A DNA stretch of 36,197 bases from Lachnospiraceae bacterium UBA6987 (GCA_002449955.1 DJYD01000058.1:6301-42497); one strand, 5' to 3'. Positions 25,101-33,080 are shown, numbered from the stretch's first letter. Notes: a model not told the origin generated them from the letters alone. Numbers and translations are program-made.

Positions 25101-25709
25101 GAACAAATAGGACCGCGGCGTTTCATTTAACGACAGGCCTACCGGCTCCTTCGCGCCGCAGGCGGTCAGGAACTCCTCCAAGGCCAGCTTCTGATCCGGT
25201 GAGCGCCGCAGGTTGATGTAAAGCGCGCGGAGCACATCATTTTCAAACATCGGCATCTGCAGGAAAACTTCCGTCTGGAAAAGCTTCATCACCATGTCCG
25301 GATCCTGAGACGCCAGCTTTCCCAGCTCCTCGGCATTCTGCGGCAGGTCATGTTCCAACAGGATGGGTCTGCAGATATGAAAATGGTAAGGGATCTGAAA
25401 ATCACCGGCATTCGTCACCAGAGCAAACTTGCCGATCAGTTCGGTATTTTCACGAAGATCTTCGGCATGCAGAATGTAAGGGATCTGCACCGAGTGCGCT
25501 GCGTAGGAATTTTCGGGAAGCTCGATGCGGTCATCGTCCGCATACACAAGTCCTCGGAAAGAAACGCCGTTGGTGCTGGTCAGGGAAAGTTCTCCTCTTC
25601 CCTGCTGTCCACAAAGAACGGTAACGTCAACCGCTTCCGTAAGCACGTGAATCTCCGGGGTCTTTGCATCCATGACTCCCTTCGCCAGCTGTGTGATCTT
25701 GCGTTTCAC
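22164..25709 (-). CDS. Giant solenoid protein (DUF5717-like)
   Basis: An 1181-residue cytosolic protein without signal peptide or clear membrane span. The first ~280 residues look like two beta-sandwich domains (VDVTVLCGQQGRGELSLTS; SVRIATGRRSVSIPITVIVED); the middle ~800 residues are helical repeats resembling a TPR/HEAT solenoid; the last ~100 return to beta (MPHVFRGIYVKPVLLFSDEKLEYEI). GTG start at 25709 after AAAGGAG; upstream frame has no ribosome site. It precedes the actin-fold gene by 36 bases. I recall this family as DUF5717, confined to Lachnospiraceae and relatives, with no known function. A large scaffold for the actin-fold protein is a reasonable guess. Confidence 0.75.
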   Translation of the reverse strand: MKRKITQLAKGVMDAKTPEIHVLTEAVDVTVLCGQQGRGELSLTSTNGVSFRGLVYADDDRIELPENSYAAHSVQIPYILHAEDLRENTELIGKFALVTNAGDFQIPYHFHICRPILLEHDLPQNAEELGKLASQDPDMVMKLFQTEVFLQMPMFENDVLRALYINLRRSPDQKLALEEFLTACGAKEPVGLSLNETPRSYLFQDGIPGEIAVSKSGEGYSLISAVSECSFIRIPKERWNNLDFTGDTCRIPLYFNRAAMHRGKNLGSVRIATGRRSVSIPITVIVEDEASAEAKRRDQYRRCSLQLYRTLLKLYGTAGADAALGEQAIRCLDACDSFKKPEARDRLLRAEVCRFLNLREEEKQILDEIRAEVQRAKVEDTSAYLWFLYLEEEMEHGDRLSDGFLRLLYRMKESNLRGAEVFPLQRRVDSEWAEQSEKSLERMRGYYRRGELSLLLAVDAIGIYNETPDMMRQMGPFEQYLLRLGARNGFWTEEMALHAAELMARDETGDAGNIRTLELLYEKYPRSGILQALLTILIRTGQPQERFHTWYARGIEQDIRLSELYEYYLSTIPEGEEEEIPQMVLLYYTYNSPKWLASKLNLYHYILSRCTPDSRLYRLYEKQMQNFALEQLLDGAENDRISEFYNAMFIPEVVDERTAPQLTEYLYTQVLHFENKGIREVKVVYGELEDEFSYPVNDGEAFVRIYSDSARAVYVDAAGNRYARTQLTRRRFMQEDPALLSACRKLAPGSLPFQLEAVRLEENDAAASPADLLGAKGLTEVYREKLMMALIDEAGKDAENGIARLRAIKDNPYLNEKTGHELAERFILREDDEAAIELIHRFGSRGYSPELLLRLLKRQIRKTDYAYEPSRYQLSLSLYREGQYNATTLTYLCRYYNGGTQDMKSLLALAQKEDSKALVYDLPARLLAQMLFTGETEGLEEVFASYCKEPQYSDRIVTEAYLVVESERYFHDGLRVPEETFTLIRSWAEREKKAEYLPIICQIALTKRLSEKRLLSAADTDLAEEMLNNLYNQGLLFAYMKKLGRFMPLPAELADKTLIEYRGDADISTEIGFRILPQEKDRPMVFTEMPHVFRGIYVKPVLLFSDEKLEYEIRTVDGKQTETVDKGRLSLSAGSEPRDNRFTHLNRILSEYGETDKEDWHEELLAFGKEDVLLKDYFNVL

Positions 25710-25792
25710 TTCTTCTCCTTTCCCACTTCCCAGGCACATTTACTGCAGCTTTCGGCCCAAAGTGGCGGAAGCTGCCCATAGTTAAGCTTATT

Positions 25793-27115
25793 TTACACCA
25801 GATGCGATAAAAACTCCATATATTTTTTGATATCTTTTTCGTAACCGTTGTCGCCGGGTTCGAAAAATTTCTCGCCCACCAGTTCATCCGGCAGATATTG
25901 CTGCTTCACATAATGTCCCGGATAGTCATGGGCATATTTGTAGCCCACACCGTGGCCGAAATCCTTCATCCCGGCAATCGGCGCATTGGTGATATGCGGC
26001 GGGATCCTGGCGATCTCCACGTTCTCCACTGCCTCCAGCGCTTTCTCCACCGCCATATATGAGGCATTGCTCTTCGGCGCCGTCGCCACATAAACGGCCG
26101 CCTCCGCAAGCGGGATCCGTCCCTCAGGCATGCCGACGCGCTCGACCGTCTCCGCTGCCGCGACCGCAACAAGAAGTGCCCTCGGATCAGCCATGCCGAC
26201 ATCCTCCGAAGCACAGATCATGATGCGCCTGGCAATAAATTTCGGGTCTTCGCCCGCCTTCAGCATCCGTGCCAGCCAGTAAACTGCCGCATCCGGGTCA
26301 GAGCCGCGCATGCTTTTAATGAAGGCAGAAATGACGTCATAATGCGTATCGCCCGTCTTATCGTAGCGCAGACTTCTCCGCTGGATGCATTCCTCGGCAA
26401 CAGGCAGCGTGATGTGGATCTTTCCGTCCGCTTCCGGCTGCGTGGTCAGTACGGCAAGTTCCACGGCATTGATGGCCCGTCTTGCATCGCCGCCGGCCAT
26501 TTCCGAAAGGAAGTCCACCGCTTCGTCCGTAATCACGGCATGATAGACCCCCATGCCGCGCTCCTCATCAGTCACGGCGCGGCGCACAAGTGCTGCAATA
26601 TCCTCCTTTTCCAGAGGCTTCAGTTCGAAGATATTGGAGCGGGAGAGCAGGGCCTTGTTTACCTCAAAGAAGGGATTTTCCGTTGTTGCCCCGATCAGAA
26701 TCAGCGTTCCGTTTTCCACGAACGGCAGCAGATAGTCCTGCTGCGCCTTGTTGAAGCGGTGTATCTCATCGATAAACAGAATCGTCTTCCTTCCGTAGGC
26801 AGCCCGCTCCGTGCGTGCCTCGGCGACAACCTCCTCCATATCTTTTTTTCCCGCTGTCGTCGCATTGATCTGACGAAAATTCGCCTTGGTCGAGGCGGCG
26901 ATCACCTGGGCAATCGTGGTTTTTCCGGTACCGGGCGGGCCGAACAAGATTACCGAGCTCAGCTTGTCCGCCATGATGGCCCGGTACAGCATCTTGTCTT
27001 TTCCCAGAATGTGCTGCTGGCCGACCACCTCATCCAGACTGCGCGGTCTCAGACGGACTGCCAGGGGGCCTTCCGTTTCGGTCTTCTGTTCGTTAATATA
27101 ATCAAATAGATCCAT
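25793..27115 (-). CDS. rarA: Replication-associated recombination AAA+ ATPase
   Basis: A 440-residue protein of the RarA/MgsA/WRNIP1 family, normal length. Walker A GPPGTGKT (59-66), Walker B ILFIDEIHRFNKAQQD, sensor region LIGATTENPFFEVN, and the C-terminal tetramerisation domain (YKYAHDYPGHYVKQQYLPDEL). It acts at stalled or gapped replication forks, likely with SSB and the clamp loader. AAAAGGAG precedes the ATG. An extended -10 promoter lies upstream at 27143-27150. The 83-base gap to the next minus-strand gene has no classical terminator, so read-through into the solenoid gene is possible. Confidence 0.95.
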   Translation of the reverse strand: MDLFDYINEQKTETEGPLAVRLRPRSLDEVVGQQHILGKDKMLYRAIMADKLSSVILFGPPGTGKTTIAQVIAASTKANFRQINATTAGKKDMEEVVAEARTERAAYGRKTILFIDEIHRFNKAQQDYLLPFVENGTLILIGATTENPFFEVNKALLSRSNIFELKPLEKEDIAALVRRAVTDEERGMGVYHAVITDEAVDFLSEMAGGDARRAINAVELAVLTTQPEADGKIHITLPVAEECIQRRSLRYDKTGDTHYDVISAFIKSMRGSDPDAAVYWLARMLKAGEDPKFIARRIMICASEDVGMADPRALLVAVAAAETVERVGMPEGRIPLAEAAVYVATAPKSNASYMAVEKALEAVENVEIARIPPHITNAPIAGMKDFGHGVGYKYAHDYPGHYVKQQYLPDELVGEKFFEPGDNGYEKDIKKYMEFLSHLV

Positions 27116-27142
27116 ATCGTTCTCCTTTTCGCTTTCCGTTTC

Positions 27143-27150
27143 AGTATACC
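27143..27150 (-). promoter_or_regulatory. Extended -10 promoter of rarA
   Basis: On the minus strand TGGTATACT forms an extended -10 element (TGn before TATACT, 27148-27143). The -35 position is weak, as is usual for extended -10 promoters. Confidence 0.55.
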
Positions 27151-27170
27151 ATAAAGCGACGAGCCATGCG

Positions 27171-27202
27171 AGAGTATTCCACGCATTTTTATAGAATACT
27201 CT
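27171..27202. promoter_or_regulatory. Perfect dyad between the rarA and trkA promoters
   Basis: AGAGTATTC (27171-27179) and GAATACTCT (27194-27202) are perfect 9-base inverted repeats 14 bases apart. They lie between two divergent -10 elements, overlapping the upstream part of the rarA promoter. A shared operator is the likeliest meaning; neither strand has a T-run fit for termination of a gene here. Confidence 0.45.
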
Positions 27203-27237
27203 TTTTGTATTTTATGCTTTTATTTTGCGCATTTTCC

Positions 27238-27246
27238 TGATATAAT
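27238..27246 (+). promoter_or_regulatory. Extended -10 promoter of trkA
   Basis: TGATATAAT (27238-27246), a perfect TATAAT with extended TGn, 31 bases before the trkA start codon. The -35 region is only a T-rich stretch. Confidence 0.7.
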
Positions 27247-27276
27247 GGACTATAACCCATTTTCATGGAGGTTTTT

Positions 27277-28641
27277 ATGAAAATTATCATTGCCGGCGCT
27301 GGCAAGGTAGGCACCACTCTCACCAAAGCCCTCTCCGCCGACGGACACGATATTACACTGATCGACAACGACAGGGAGGCGCTCTCTTCTGCCTGTGAGC
27401 TTTACGACGTCATGGGAATGGAGGGCAACTGTGCCACGCTTGAGGTTCTGACTGAAGCCGGGGCTGCAGAGGCCGATCTCCTGATCGCGGTGACCAATGC
27501 CGACGAGGTCAATCTGCTCTGCTGCGTCACGGCCCGTGAGCTCAATCCGAGGCTCCACACCATCGTCCGGATCCGCAACTCGGAATACACGGCGCAGATT
27601 CTGGCGATGAAGCATGTCTTCGGCATCTCGCTCATCGTGAATCCCGAGTACAGCGCCGCCTCCGAAATTGCAAGACTGCTGCGCTTCCCCGGCTTCCTTG
27701 CCCGTGAGTCCTTCGCCAAGGGCAGGGTTGAGCTAGTGGAGTTCCGGCTGAAGGAAGACAGTCCGCTGACCGGCCTGAAGCTCTATCAGATCTCCGATGT
27801 TCTGAAAACAAGGGTCCTGATCTGTGCCGTCATGCGCGGCAGCAGCATCACGCTGCCCCGCGGCGATTTCGAGCTGAAGGCGGACGACCGCATTTACATG
27901 ACGGCGCCTGCCAGCGAACTGGGCGGAATCCTGCGCGAGCTTGGCGTTATCACCCGCAAGGTCAAACGTGTCATCCTCGGCGGCGGCAGCCTGATCAGCC
28001 GCTACCTCTCCACCATGCTGGAACGGGACGGCATCAAGGTCCAGATCATTGACCGCAGCAGAGCACGCTGTGAAGAGATGGCGAAGTTCCTGCCGCATGC
28101 CAGCATTTGCTGCGGCGATATCACGGACACCTCCACCATGGAACGGGAAGGCCTTTCCTCCTGCGATGCCTTTGTCGCCCTCACCGGACTCGATGAACTG
28201 AATGTCATCATGTCCCTTTATGCCAGCAGCCAGAAGGTGCCCATCGTGATCACCAAGCAGGGGCACATCGATGAACTGCAGAATATTATCGGCGAGCTGT
28301 CCCTCGGCAGCGTCATCTCCCCCAAGCAGCTTTGCAGCGACATCGTGGTCCGCTACGTGCGTTCCATGCGCGACAACAGCGGCGACACCGCCGTTACCGT
28401 ACAGACCGTTGCCGGCGGGCAGGTCCAGGCCTGTGAATTCATCATCGGTCCCGGTGCCCCCCACCAGAACACCGCGCTCAGCGAGTTAAAGATCAAATCC
28501 GGCGTCCTGATCTCTGCCATCTTCCACAAGGGGCAGGTTACCATAGCAAACGGGTCTTCTGTCTACCAGGAAGGCGATTCCGTCATCGTTATTTCCACAG
28601 AATCCAAGAACATTCAGCGCTTCAGCGATATTTTCGCGTAA
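27277..28641 (+). CDS. trkA: Trk potassium uptake regulator, NAD-binding RCK protein
   Basis: A 454-residue cytosolic gating protein with two RCK modules, the usual TrkA form. The first nucleotide loop is IIAGAGKVGTTL (4-15); ALSADGHDITLIDND and GNCATLEVLTEAGAAEADLLIAVTNADEVNLL follow. The second module has a weaker loop (ILGGGSLISRYLS). Each module ends in a TrkA-C-type beta domain. It binds nucleotide and opens the TrkH channel. Start at 27277 after GGAGG; the ATG at 27265 lies ahead of that site. The trkH start lies 11 bases after its stop. Confidence 0.94.
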   Translation: MKIIIAGAGKVGTTLTKALSADGHDITLIDNDREALSSACELYDVMGMEGNCATLEVLTEAGAAEADLLIAVTNADEVNLLCCVTARELNPRLHTIVRIRNSEYTAQILAMKHVFGISLIVNPEYSAASEIARLLRFPGFLARESFAKGRVELVEFRLKEDSPLTGLKLYQISDVLKTRVLICAVMRGSSITLPRGDFELKADDRIYMTAPASELGGILRELGVITRKVKRVILGGGSLISRYLSTMLERDGIKVQIIDRSRARCEEMAKFLPHASICCGDITDTSTMEREGLSSCDAFVALTGLDELNVIMSLYASSQKVPIVITKQGHIDELQNIIGELSLGSVISPKQLCSDIVVRYVRSMRDNSGDTAVTVQTVAGGQVQACEFIIGPGAPHQNTALSELKIKSGVLISAIFHKGQVTIANGSSVYQEGDSVIVISTESKNIQRFSDIFA

Positions 28642-28652
28642 GGAGGCGTGAT

Positions 28653-30104
28653 ATGAATTATAAATCCCTGGGACATTTCACCGCGCTCATCCTGCTTGTG
28701 GAAGCCGCTTTAATGCTGCCGGCGCTCGTCCTTTCTCTTGTTTTCGGGGAGCCGCGGGCAACCGAAGCCTATCTGTACACACTGCTGATCATTTTACTGA
28801 TCAGCGGGCTCCTTCTGCTCCTTTCCCGAGGCGAAAAAGCGGATGATTTCTATGAAAAAGAAGGCCTTGCCTGCGCGGGAATTTCCTGGCTCGTGCTGGG
28901 TCTGACCGGCGCGCTGCCTTTCTTCCTTTCCGGGAAAATGGACTATATCGATGCGCTCTTTGAGACAGTCTCCGGCTTCACAACGACCGGAGCCTCGATC
29001 CTCAGCGAGGTCGAATCACTTGAAAAAAGCCTCCTGTACTGGAGGAGCTTTACGCACTGGGTCGGCGGCATGGGCGTTTTGGTCTTCCTGCTCGCGCTGG
29101 TCCCGAGAAGCAAGCACGGCGCAGGCTTCACCGTGCACATTCTGAAAGCGGAAAGCCCCGGTCCCGATGTCGGCAAGCTGGTGCCTCAGCTGCGCAAAAC
29201 CGCCCAGCTGCTGTACAAGATCTATATCGGACTGACGATCCTGAACATCATCCTTCTTGCCCTGGACATGCCAATCTTTGATGCTTTCTGCATTGCCTTC
29301 GGCACAGCCGGAACGGGTGGCTTTGCCATCACAAACGCAGGCCTTGGCGGGTATTCCCCGTATATCCAGTGGGTGACCACGATCTTCATGTTCCTCTTCG
29401 GTGTCAACTTCAGCTGCTACTATCTGCTGCTCAAAAAACGCCCCGGAAGCGTGTTCCGGGACGAAGAACTGCGTCTGTACCTGTTCATCTTCCTCTCTGC
29501 CGGCCTGATCACCGGTATCTCGAGCCATGCCGCCTACGGCAGCTGGAGCGAGACCTTCCGGCACTCCTTCTTCCAGACCGCATCGGTTATGTCGACCACA
29601 GGCTTTGCCACAACCGATTTCAACCTGTGGCCCACGCTTGCCAAGGGCGTTTTAGTCTTTCTGATGATCGTCGGCGCAAGTGCCGGTTCCACCGGCGGCG
29701 GCCTGAAATGCATCCGCCTGAACCTGATCGTCAAGGACCTTCGCTGCAGTTTGAAGGAAATGATCCGCCCCGGCCGCATTTACCCCGTCCGCAGCAACGG
29801 CCGTCTGGTGCATGAATCCGTCCTGAAGGGTCTTCACACCTATCTGTCGGCTTACGTACTGATTATTCTGGCCAGCTTCCTGCTGCTCACGATCGACGGC
29901 AAGGATCTCACGACCTCCATCACTGCCGTGCTTGCCTGCTTCAACAACATCGGCCCCGGCCTTGGCGAAGTCGGTCCCATGGGCAATTACGGATCCTTCA
30001 GCATTCTCTCAAAGCTCGTCCTGATCTTTGACATGCTGGCCGGCCGTCTGGAAATCTTCCCGATAATCGCGCTGCTTTCCCGCACGACCTGGAAGCATCA
30101 GTAA
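28653..30104 (+). CDS. trkH: Trk potassium uptake channel subunit
   Basis: A 483-residue membrane channel of the TrkH/KtrB superfamily with four M1-P-M2 repeats. The selectivity filter glycines are present in each pore loop: GFTTTGASIL, FGTAGTGGFA, MSTTGFATTDF and FNNIGPGLG. It carries K+ inwards, gated by the TrkA protein encoded just upstream. AAGGAGG sits 6 bases ahead of the ATG. No terminator is seen between it and the PadR gene downstream. Confidence 0.95.
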   Translation: MNYKSLGHFTALILLVEAALMLPALVLSLVFGEPRATEAYLYTLLIILLISGLLLLLSRGEKADDFYEKEGLACAGISWLVLGLTGALPFFLSGKMDYIDALFETVSGFTTTGASILSEVESLEKSLLYWRSFTHWVGGMGVLVFLLALVPRSKHGAGFTVHILKAESPGPDVGKLVPQLRKTAQLLYKIYIGLTILNIILLALDMPIFDAFCIAFGTAGTGGFAITNAGLGGYSPYIQWVTTIFMFLFGVNFSCYYLLLKKRPGSVFRDEELRLYLFIFLSAGLITGISSHAAYGSWSETFRHSFFQTASVMSTTGFATTDFNLWPTLAKGVLVFLMIVGASAGSTGGGLKCIRLNLIVKDLRCSLKEMIRPGRIYPVRSNGRLVHESVLKGLHTYLSAYVLIILASFLLLTIDGKDLTTSITAVLACFNNIGPGLGEVGPMGNYGSFSILSKLVLIFDMLAGRLEIFPIIALLSRTTWKHQ

Positions 30105-30174
30105 GTATTCTTTTCATCTTGCTTTTTTCTGTGCTGTGCTATTCTAATCATATTAAAGGAATGGAGAAAATATA

Positions 30175-30519
30175 ATGGCTACTTATGCTTCCAACACGTA
30201 CCGGAAGGGCCTTCTTCCTCTTATCATCCTGCTTCTTTTGAAGAAAGAAGACCTTTACGGCTACCAGATCGTTCGTAAAGTGGATGCTCTGACCGGTGGG
30301 GTTATCACCACACAGGAAGGCGCCATCTATCCCGTGATGTATCACCTGAGTGATACCGGCTATATTTCCGAAACCAGAGTTCTTGTGAAAGAACGCCGCT
30401 TCCGTGTTATCTACCACCTGGAGCCTGCCGGAGAACAATATCTGCAGGAACAGATCGCGGAATACGAAAAGGTTGTCGGAGCCATGCAGCAGTTGATTGC
30501 CCGGGCTCAGGAAGACTGA
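30175..30519 (+). CDS. PadR family transcriptional regulator (solitary)
   Basis: A 114-residue winged-helix regulator, a clear paralogue of the one at 977-1327 (shared YRKGLLPL, LYGYQIV against MYGYELV, EGAIYPVMYHL against EGAMYPVLYQM). Ribosome site GGAG lies 8 bases before the ATG. Unlike the first, it has no HAAS-like or other membrane partner downstream: a terminator follows directly. It may share the trkAH transcript, since the 70-base gap holds only a poor promoter (TATTCT near 30140). Its target is unknown; the neighbouring trk or hydrogenase genes are candidates by position only. Confidence 0.9.
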   Translation: MATYASNTYRKGLLPLIILLLLKKEDLYGYQIVRKVDALTGGVITTQEGAIYPVMYHLSDTGYISETRVLVKERRFRVIYHLEPAGEQYLQEQIAEYEKVVGAMQQLIARAQED

Positions 30520-30532
30520 CGATGCAGAACCG

Positions 30533-30566
30533 AAAATGCCGCCGGCTTAAGCGCCGGCGGCATTTT
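30533..30566. terminator. Strong bidirectional terminator
   Basis: A perfect 14-base stem, AAAATGCCGCCGGC (30533-30546) with GCCGGCGGCATTTT (30553-30566) around a 6-base loop. The A-run and T-run in the arms make it work on both strands. It lies between the PadR stop (30519, +) and the hydrogenase stop (30584, -). Confidence 0.92.
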
Positions 30567-30583
30567 CATTGCACAAAGAGCGA

Positions 30584-32299
30584 TTATTTGTTTTCTGAAT
30601 CCGCTGCCCCTTCATATTTGTGGTGCAGCAATTCATGGGCGCGGTCATTCAGGTCCTCTGCATACATGATGTTCAGAACAGGATTCCGTTCTGCACGTTT
30701 GAACAGGGCACTGCGGTCCAGCTCATACAGGCCGTCGGCACGCTTGCGCTTGCTGCCCATCAGGGCCGTCGGCTGACCGGCTCCGCCCACGCAGCCGGTG
30801 CGGCAGGTCATGACCTCCACAAGGTCAAGCTGTACCTCGCCGCGCTCGATCTGATCCAGGAGCTTATCTGCGGCGGCAAGGCCGTGAACCACGGCAACAC
30901 GGACTTCTCTGTCTCCTATCGGGATGGTGGCAAATCTTGTCTGTTCTCTCCCCCGCAGACCGGAGTTGCTGATCATGCGCAGGGCATTCTTGGACTTATC
31001 CGGCAGGCAGTGGCGGATTACCGCTTCGGCTACGCCGCCTGCCGTTCCAAAGATTTCACCCGCTCCGGAGCCCATGCCAAAGGGCAGATCCGGCGACTCT
31101 TTTTCCAGCGCAGCAAAGCGAATGCCGGACTCCTTGATCATTTTGATCACTTCCTGCGTCGTCAGCACCAGATCCACGTTGGGCTTCCCGAAGCGTCTGA
31201 ATTCGGGCCTCGCCGCCTCCATCTTTTTCGCGGTGCAGGGCATGATCGCGATGTGATAGGTCTCGCGGCCGTCTTCCTTATCCTTCTCAAGATAACGGTC
31301 CTTCAGCACCGTGGCAAACATCTGCATCGGTGACAGCGCCGAAGAAAGGTTTTTCAGGAACTGCGGACGGTCATTTTCCACGTGCTTCACCCAGGCCGGG
31401 CAGCAGGATGTCATTAACGGCAGATTCTCCCCGCTCTCCAGACGGCGCATGAATTCGGCCCCTTCCTCACGGACGGTCAGGTCTGCACCGAAAATCGTAT
31501 CATAGACTTCGTCAACGCCCATGATCTTCAAGGCCGCAACCAGTTTATCCAGAACATTTTCACCGGGATCGATGCCATAGGCTTCTCCCACCGCCACGCG
31601 GACTGCCGGTGCAATCTGAACCACTACGCGCTTACCCGGATCATGAATAGCCTTCCAGGCTTCGCCGATCTCATTTTTTACGACGATCGCGCCGGTCGGG
31701 CAGACGGCGGAGCACTGACCGCAGCTGATGCATTTCGTCGCATTGATCGGCTGATTGCCGGTAGTGATGATCCGCAGATCCGGGCCGTGACCGGAAAAAT
31801 GAAGGTTGCCGATCCCCTCGACCTCCTGGCACACGCGCACACAGTCTCCGCAAAGAATGCATTTGTTATAGTCAATGCTGATGGCAGGGCTCGTCTCGTC
31901 GTTCGGGATATGCGGTCTGGTATCCTCGAAACGCATATTATGGATCCCGAAACGCATCGCCATATCCTGCAGGCGGCAGTTGCCGCTCTTCTCGCAGAGG
32001 GTGCAGTCACGGCAGTGCGCGGCCAGCAGCAGTTCCAGGATCAGGCGGCGGTAGCGCAGGAGCTTGGCCGTATTGGTCCGGATATGCATGCCGTTTTTCG
32101 GCGCCATGGTGCAGGCTGCGGCGATCGTTCCCTTTTCATCCTCCACCATGCACATGCGGCATGCGCCATAAACCGACAAATCCGAATGGAAGCAAAAATT
32201 AGGCACTTCCACACCGGCTTTCCGGCAGATTTCCATTACATTCGGTTCTTCATCGTATTCCACACGAATGTTATCGATATACATCAATCCCTTAGCCAT
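30584..32299 (-). CDS. hydA: [FeFe] hydrogenase, multi-cluster catalytic subunit
   Basis: A 571-residue group A hydrogenase. In order: N-terminal 2Fe-2S domain (C36, C47, C50, C63), His-ligated 4Fe-4S cluster (H95, C99, C102, C108), two 4Fe-4S clusters (C147-C157 and C190-C200), and the H-cluster domain. H-cluster motifs are TSCCPAW (297-303), MPCTAKK (353-359) and TCRTGCVGGAGQP (498-510); all four ligand cysteines and the proton-transfer cysteine are present. It makes or oxidises H2 using ferredoxin, possibly with NADH. The third motif differs from the usual ACPGGC..GGGQP. Start at 32299 after GGAGG, overlapping the upstream NuoF-like gene by 8 bases. Confidence 0.93.
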   Translation of the reverse strand: MAKGLMYIDNIRVEYDEEPNVMEICRKAGVEVPNFCFHSDLSVYGACRMCMVEDEKGTIAAACTMAPKNGMHIRTNTAKLLRYRRLILELLLAAHCRDCTLCEKSGNCRLQDMAMRFGIHNMRFEDTRPHIPNDETSPAISIDYNKCILCGDCVRVCQEVEGIGNLHFSGHGPDLRIITTGNQPINATKCISCGQCSAVCPTGAIVVKNEIGEAWKAIHDPGKRVVVQIAPAVRVAVGEAYGIDPGENVLDKLVAALKIMGVDEVYDTIFGADLTVREEGAEFMRRLESGENLPLMTSCCPAWVKHVENDRPQFLKNLSSALSPMQMFATVLKDRYLEKDKEDGRETYHIAIMPCTAKKMEAARPEFRRFGKPNVDLVLTTQEVIKMIKESGIRFAALEKESPDLPFGMGSGAGEIFGTAGGVAEAVIRHCLPDKSKNALRMISNSGLRGREQTRFATIPIGDREVRVAVVHGLAAADKLLDQIERGEVQLDLVEVMTCRTGCVGGAGQPTALMGSKRKRADGLYELDRSALFKRAERNPVLNIMYAEDLNDRAHELLHHKYEGAADSENK

Positions 32300-33080
32300 C
32301 GATTTCCTCCTCTCTGATCGCACCGAATGCACACAGTTCCATGCAGGTAAAGCATTTCACGCACTTAGTCTGATCAATTACAAACGGAGATTTGATGACG
32401 CCGGAAATGGCTTCTGCATGGCAGGAGCGTGCGCAGCGGCTGCAGCCGCGGCATACGGCCGGATCGATCACAATCCGGCGGCGTTCATAGGGAATATGAC
32501 CGGGTTCGATCGAAGGCCGCGTCTCCTTCGCGCACAGACTGCAGGCGTTCTTCCTGTGTGCCTCGAATTCTTCCGGGAAAAACTGATAGGCATTTTTCAG
32601 GGTGCTGTAAACGCCTTTACCTAACGCGCAGTACCCGGTCACACTGATCATCTCGCCGATCTCAAACAGGATCGCAAAGCCGTCGTCATCCAGGATCCCC
32701 TGCATCAGGGCATTCATCAGTTCCACGATGCGGCGCGTCCCCTCGCGGCAGGAAACACATTTTCCGCAGAAGTCTGTCTGTGTCTGTTCCATGAACCTGC
32801 GCACAGCATCAACAATGCAACGGTCCTCATCGAGCACCGTAATCACACCGTCGCCCCGGCGCATGCCAAACGGCGCTAACGCCTTCTGGTCCAGCGGAAG
32901 GTCGAGCTGCGCTTCACAAAGCAGCGTACCGGAGGGTCCCCCGATCTGCACTGCCTTAAAAGCCTTGCCATTTGCCATGCCGCCTGCCTGTTCAATCACC
33001 TGACGGATCGTCATTCCATCGTTGACTACCGTAGTGCCGGGATGGCATACATCCCCCTTGACTACATACTCCTTAACCAT
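32292..33080 (-). CDS. Truncated NuoF/HydB-like iron-sulfur protein lacking the flavin domain
   Basis: A 262-residue protein matching only the C-terminal half of HydB/NuoF. It begins directly with the SLBB domain (VKGDVCHPGTTVVNDGMTIRQVIEQAGG), continues through the NuoF-type 4Fe-4S domain (C105, C108, C111, C151) and ends with a two-cluster ferredoxin domain (C210-C220, C240-C250). The FMN/NADH-binding half (~330 residues in HydB) is absent, and the 65 bases upstream cannot encode it. AGAGGAA precedes the ATG. It is coupled to hydA by an 8-base overlap, so it is probably an electron-transfer subunit of that hydrogenase that depends on another flavoprotein or on ferredoxin. Confidence 0.87.
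   Translation of the reverse strand: MVKEYVVKGDVCHPGTTVVNDGMTIRQVIEQAGGMANGKAFKAVQIGGPSGTLLCEAQLDLPLDQKALAPFGMRRGDGVITVLDEDRCIVDAVRRFMEQTQTDFCGKCVSCREGTRRIVELMNALMQGILDDDGFAILFEIGEMISVTGYCALGKGVYSTLKNAYQFFPEEFEAHRKNACSLCAKETRPSIEPGHIPYERRRIVIDPAVCRGCSRCARSCHAEAISGVIKSPFVIDQTKCVKCFTCMELCAFGAIREEEIDG

Noticed and set aside
25745..25775. Imperfect stem (GCAGCTT/AAGCTGC) after rarA
   Set aside because: There is no T-run after it and the loop region pairs poorly, so it cannot be called a terminator; rarA may read through.
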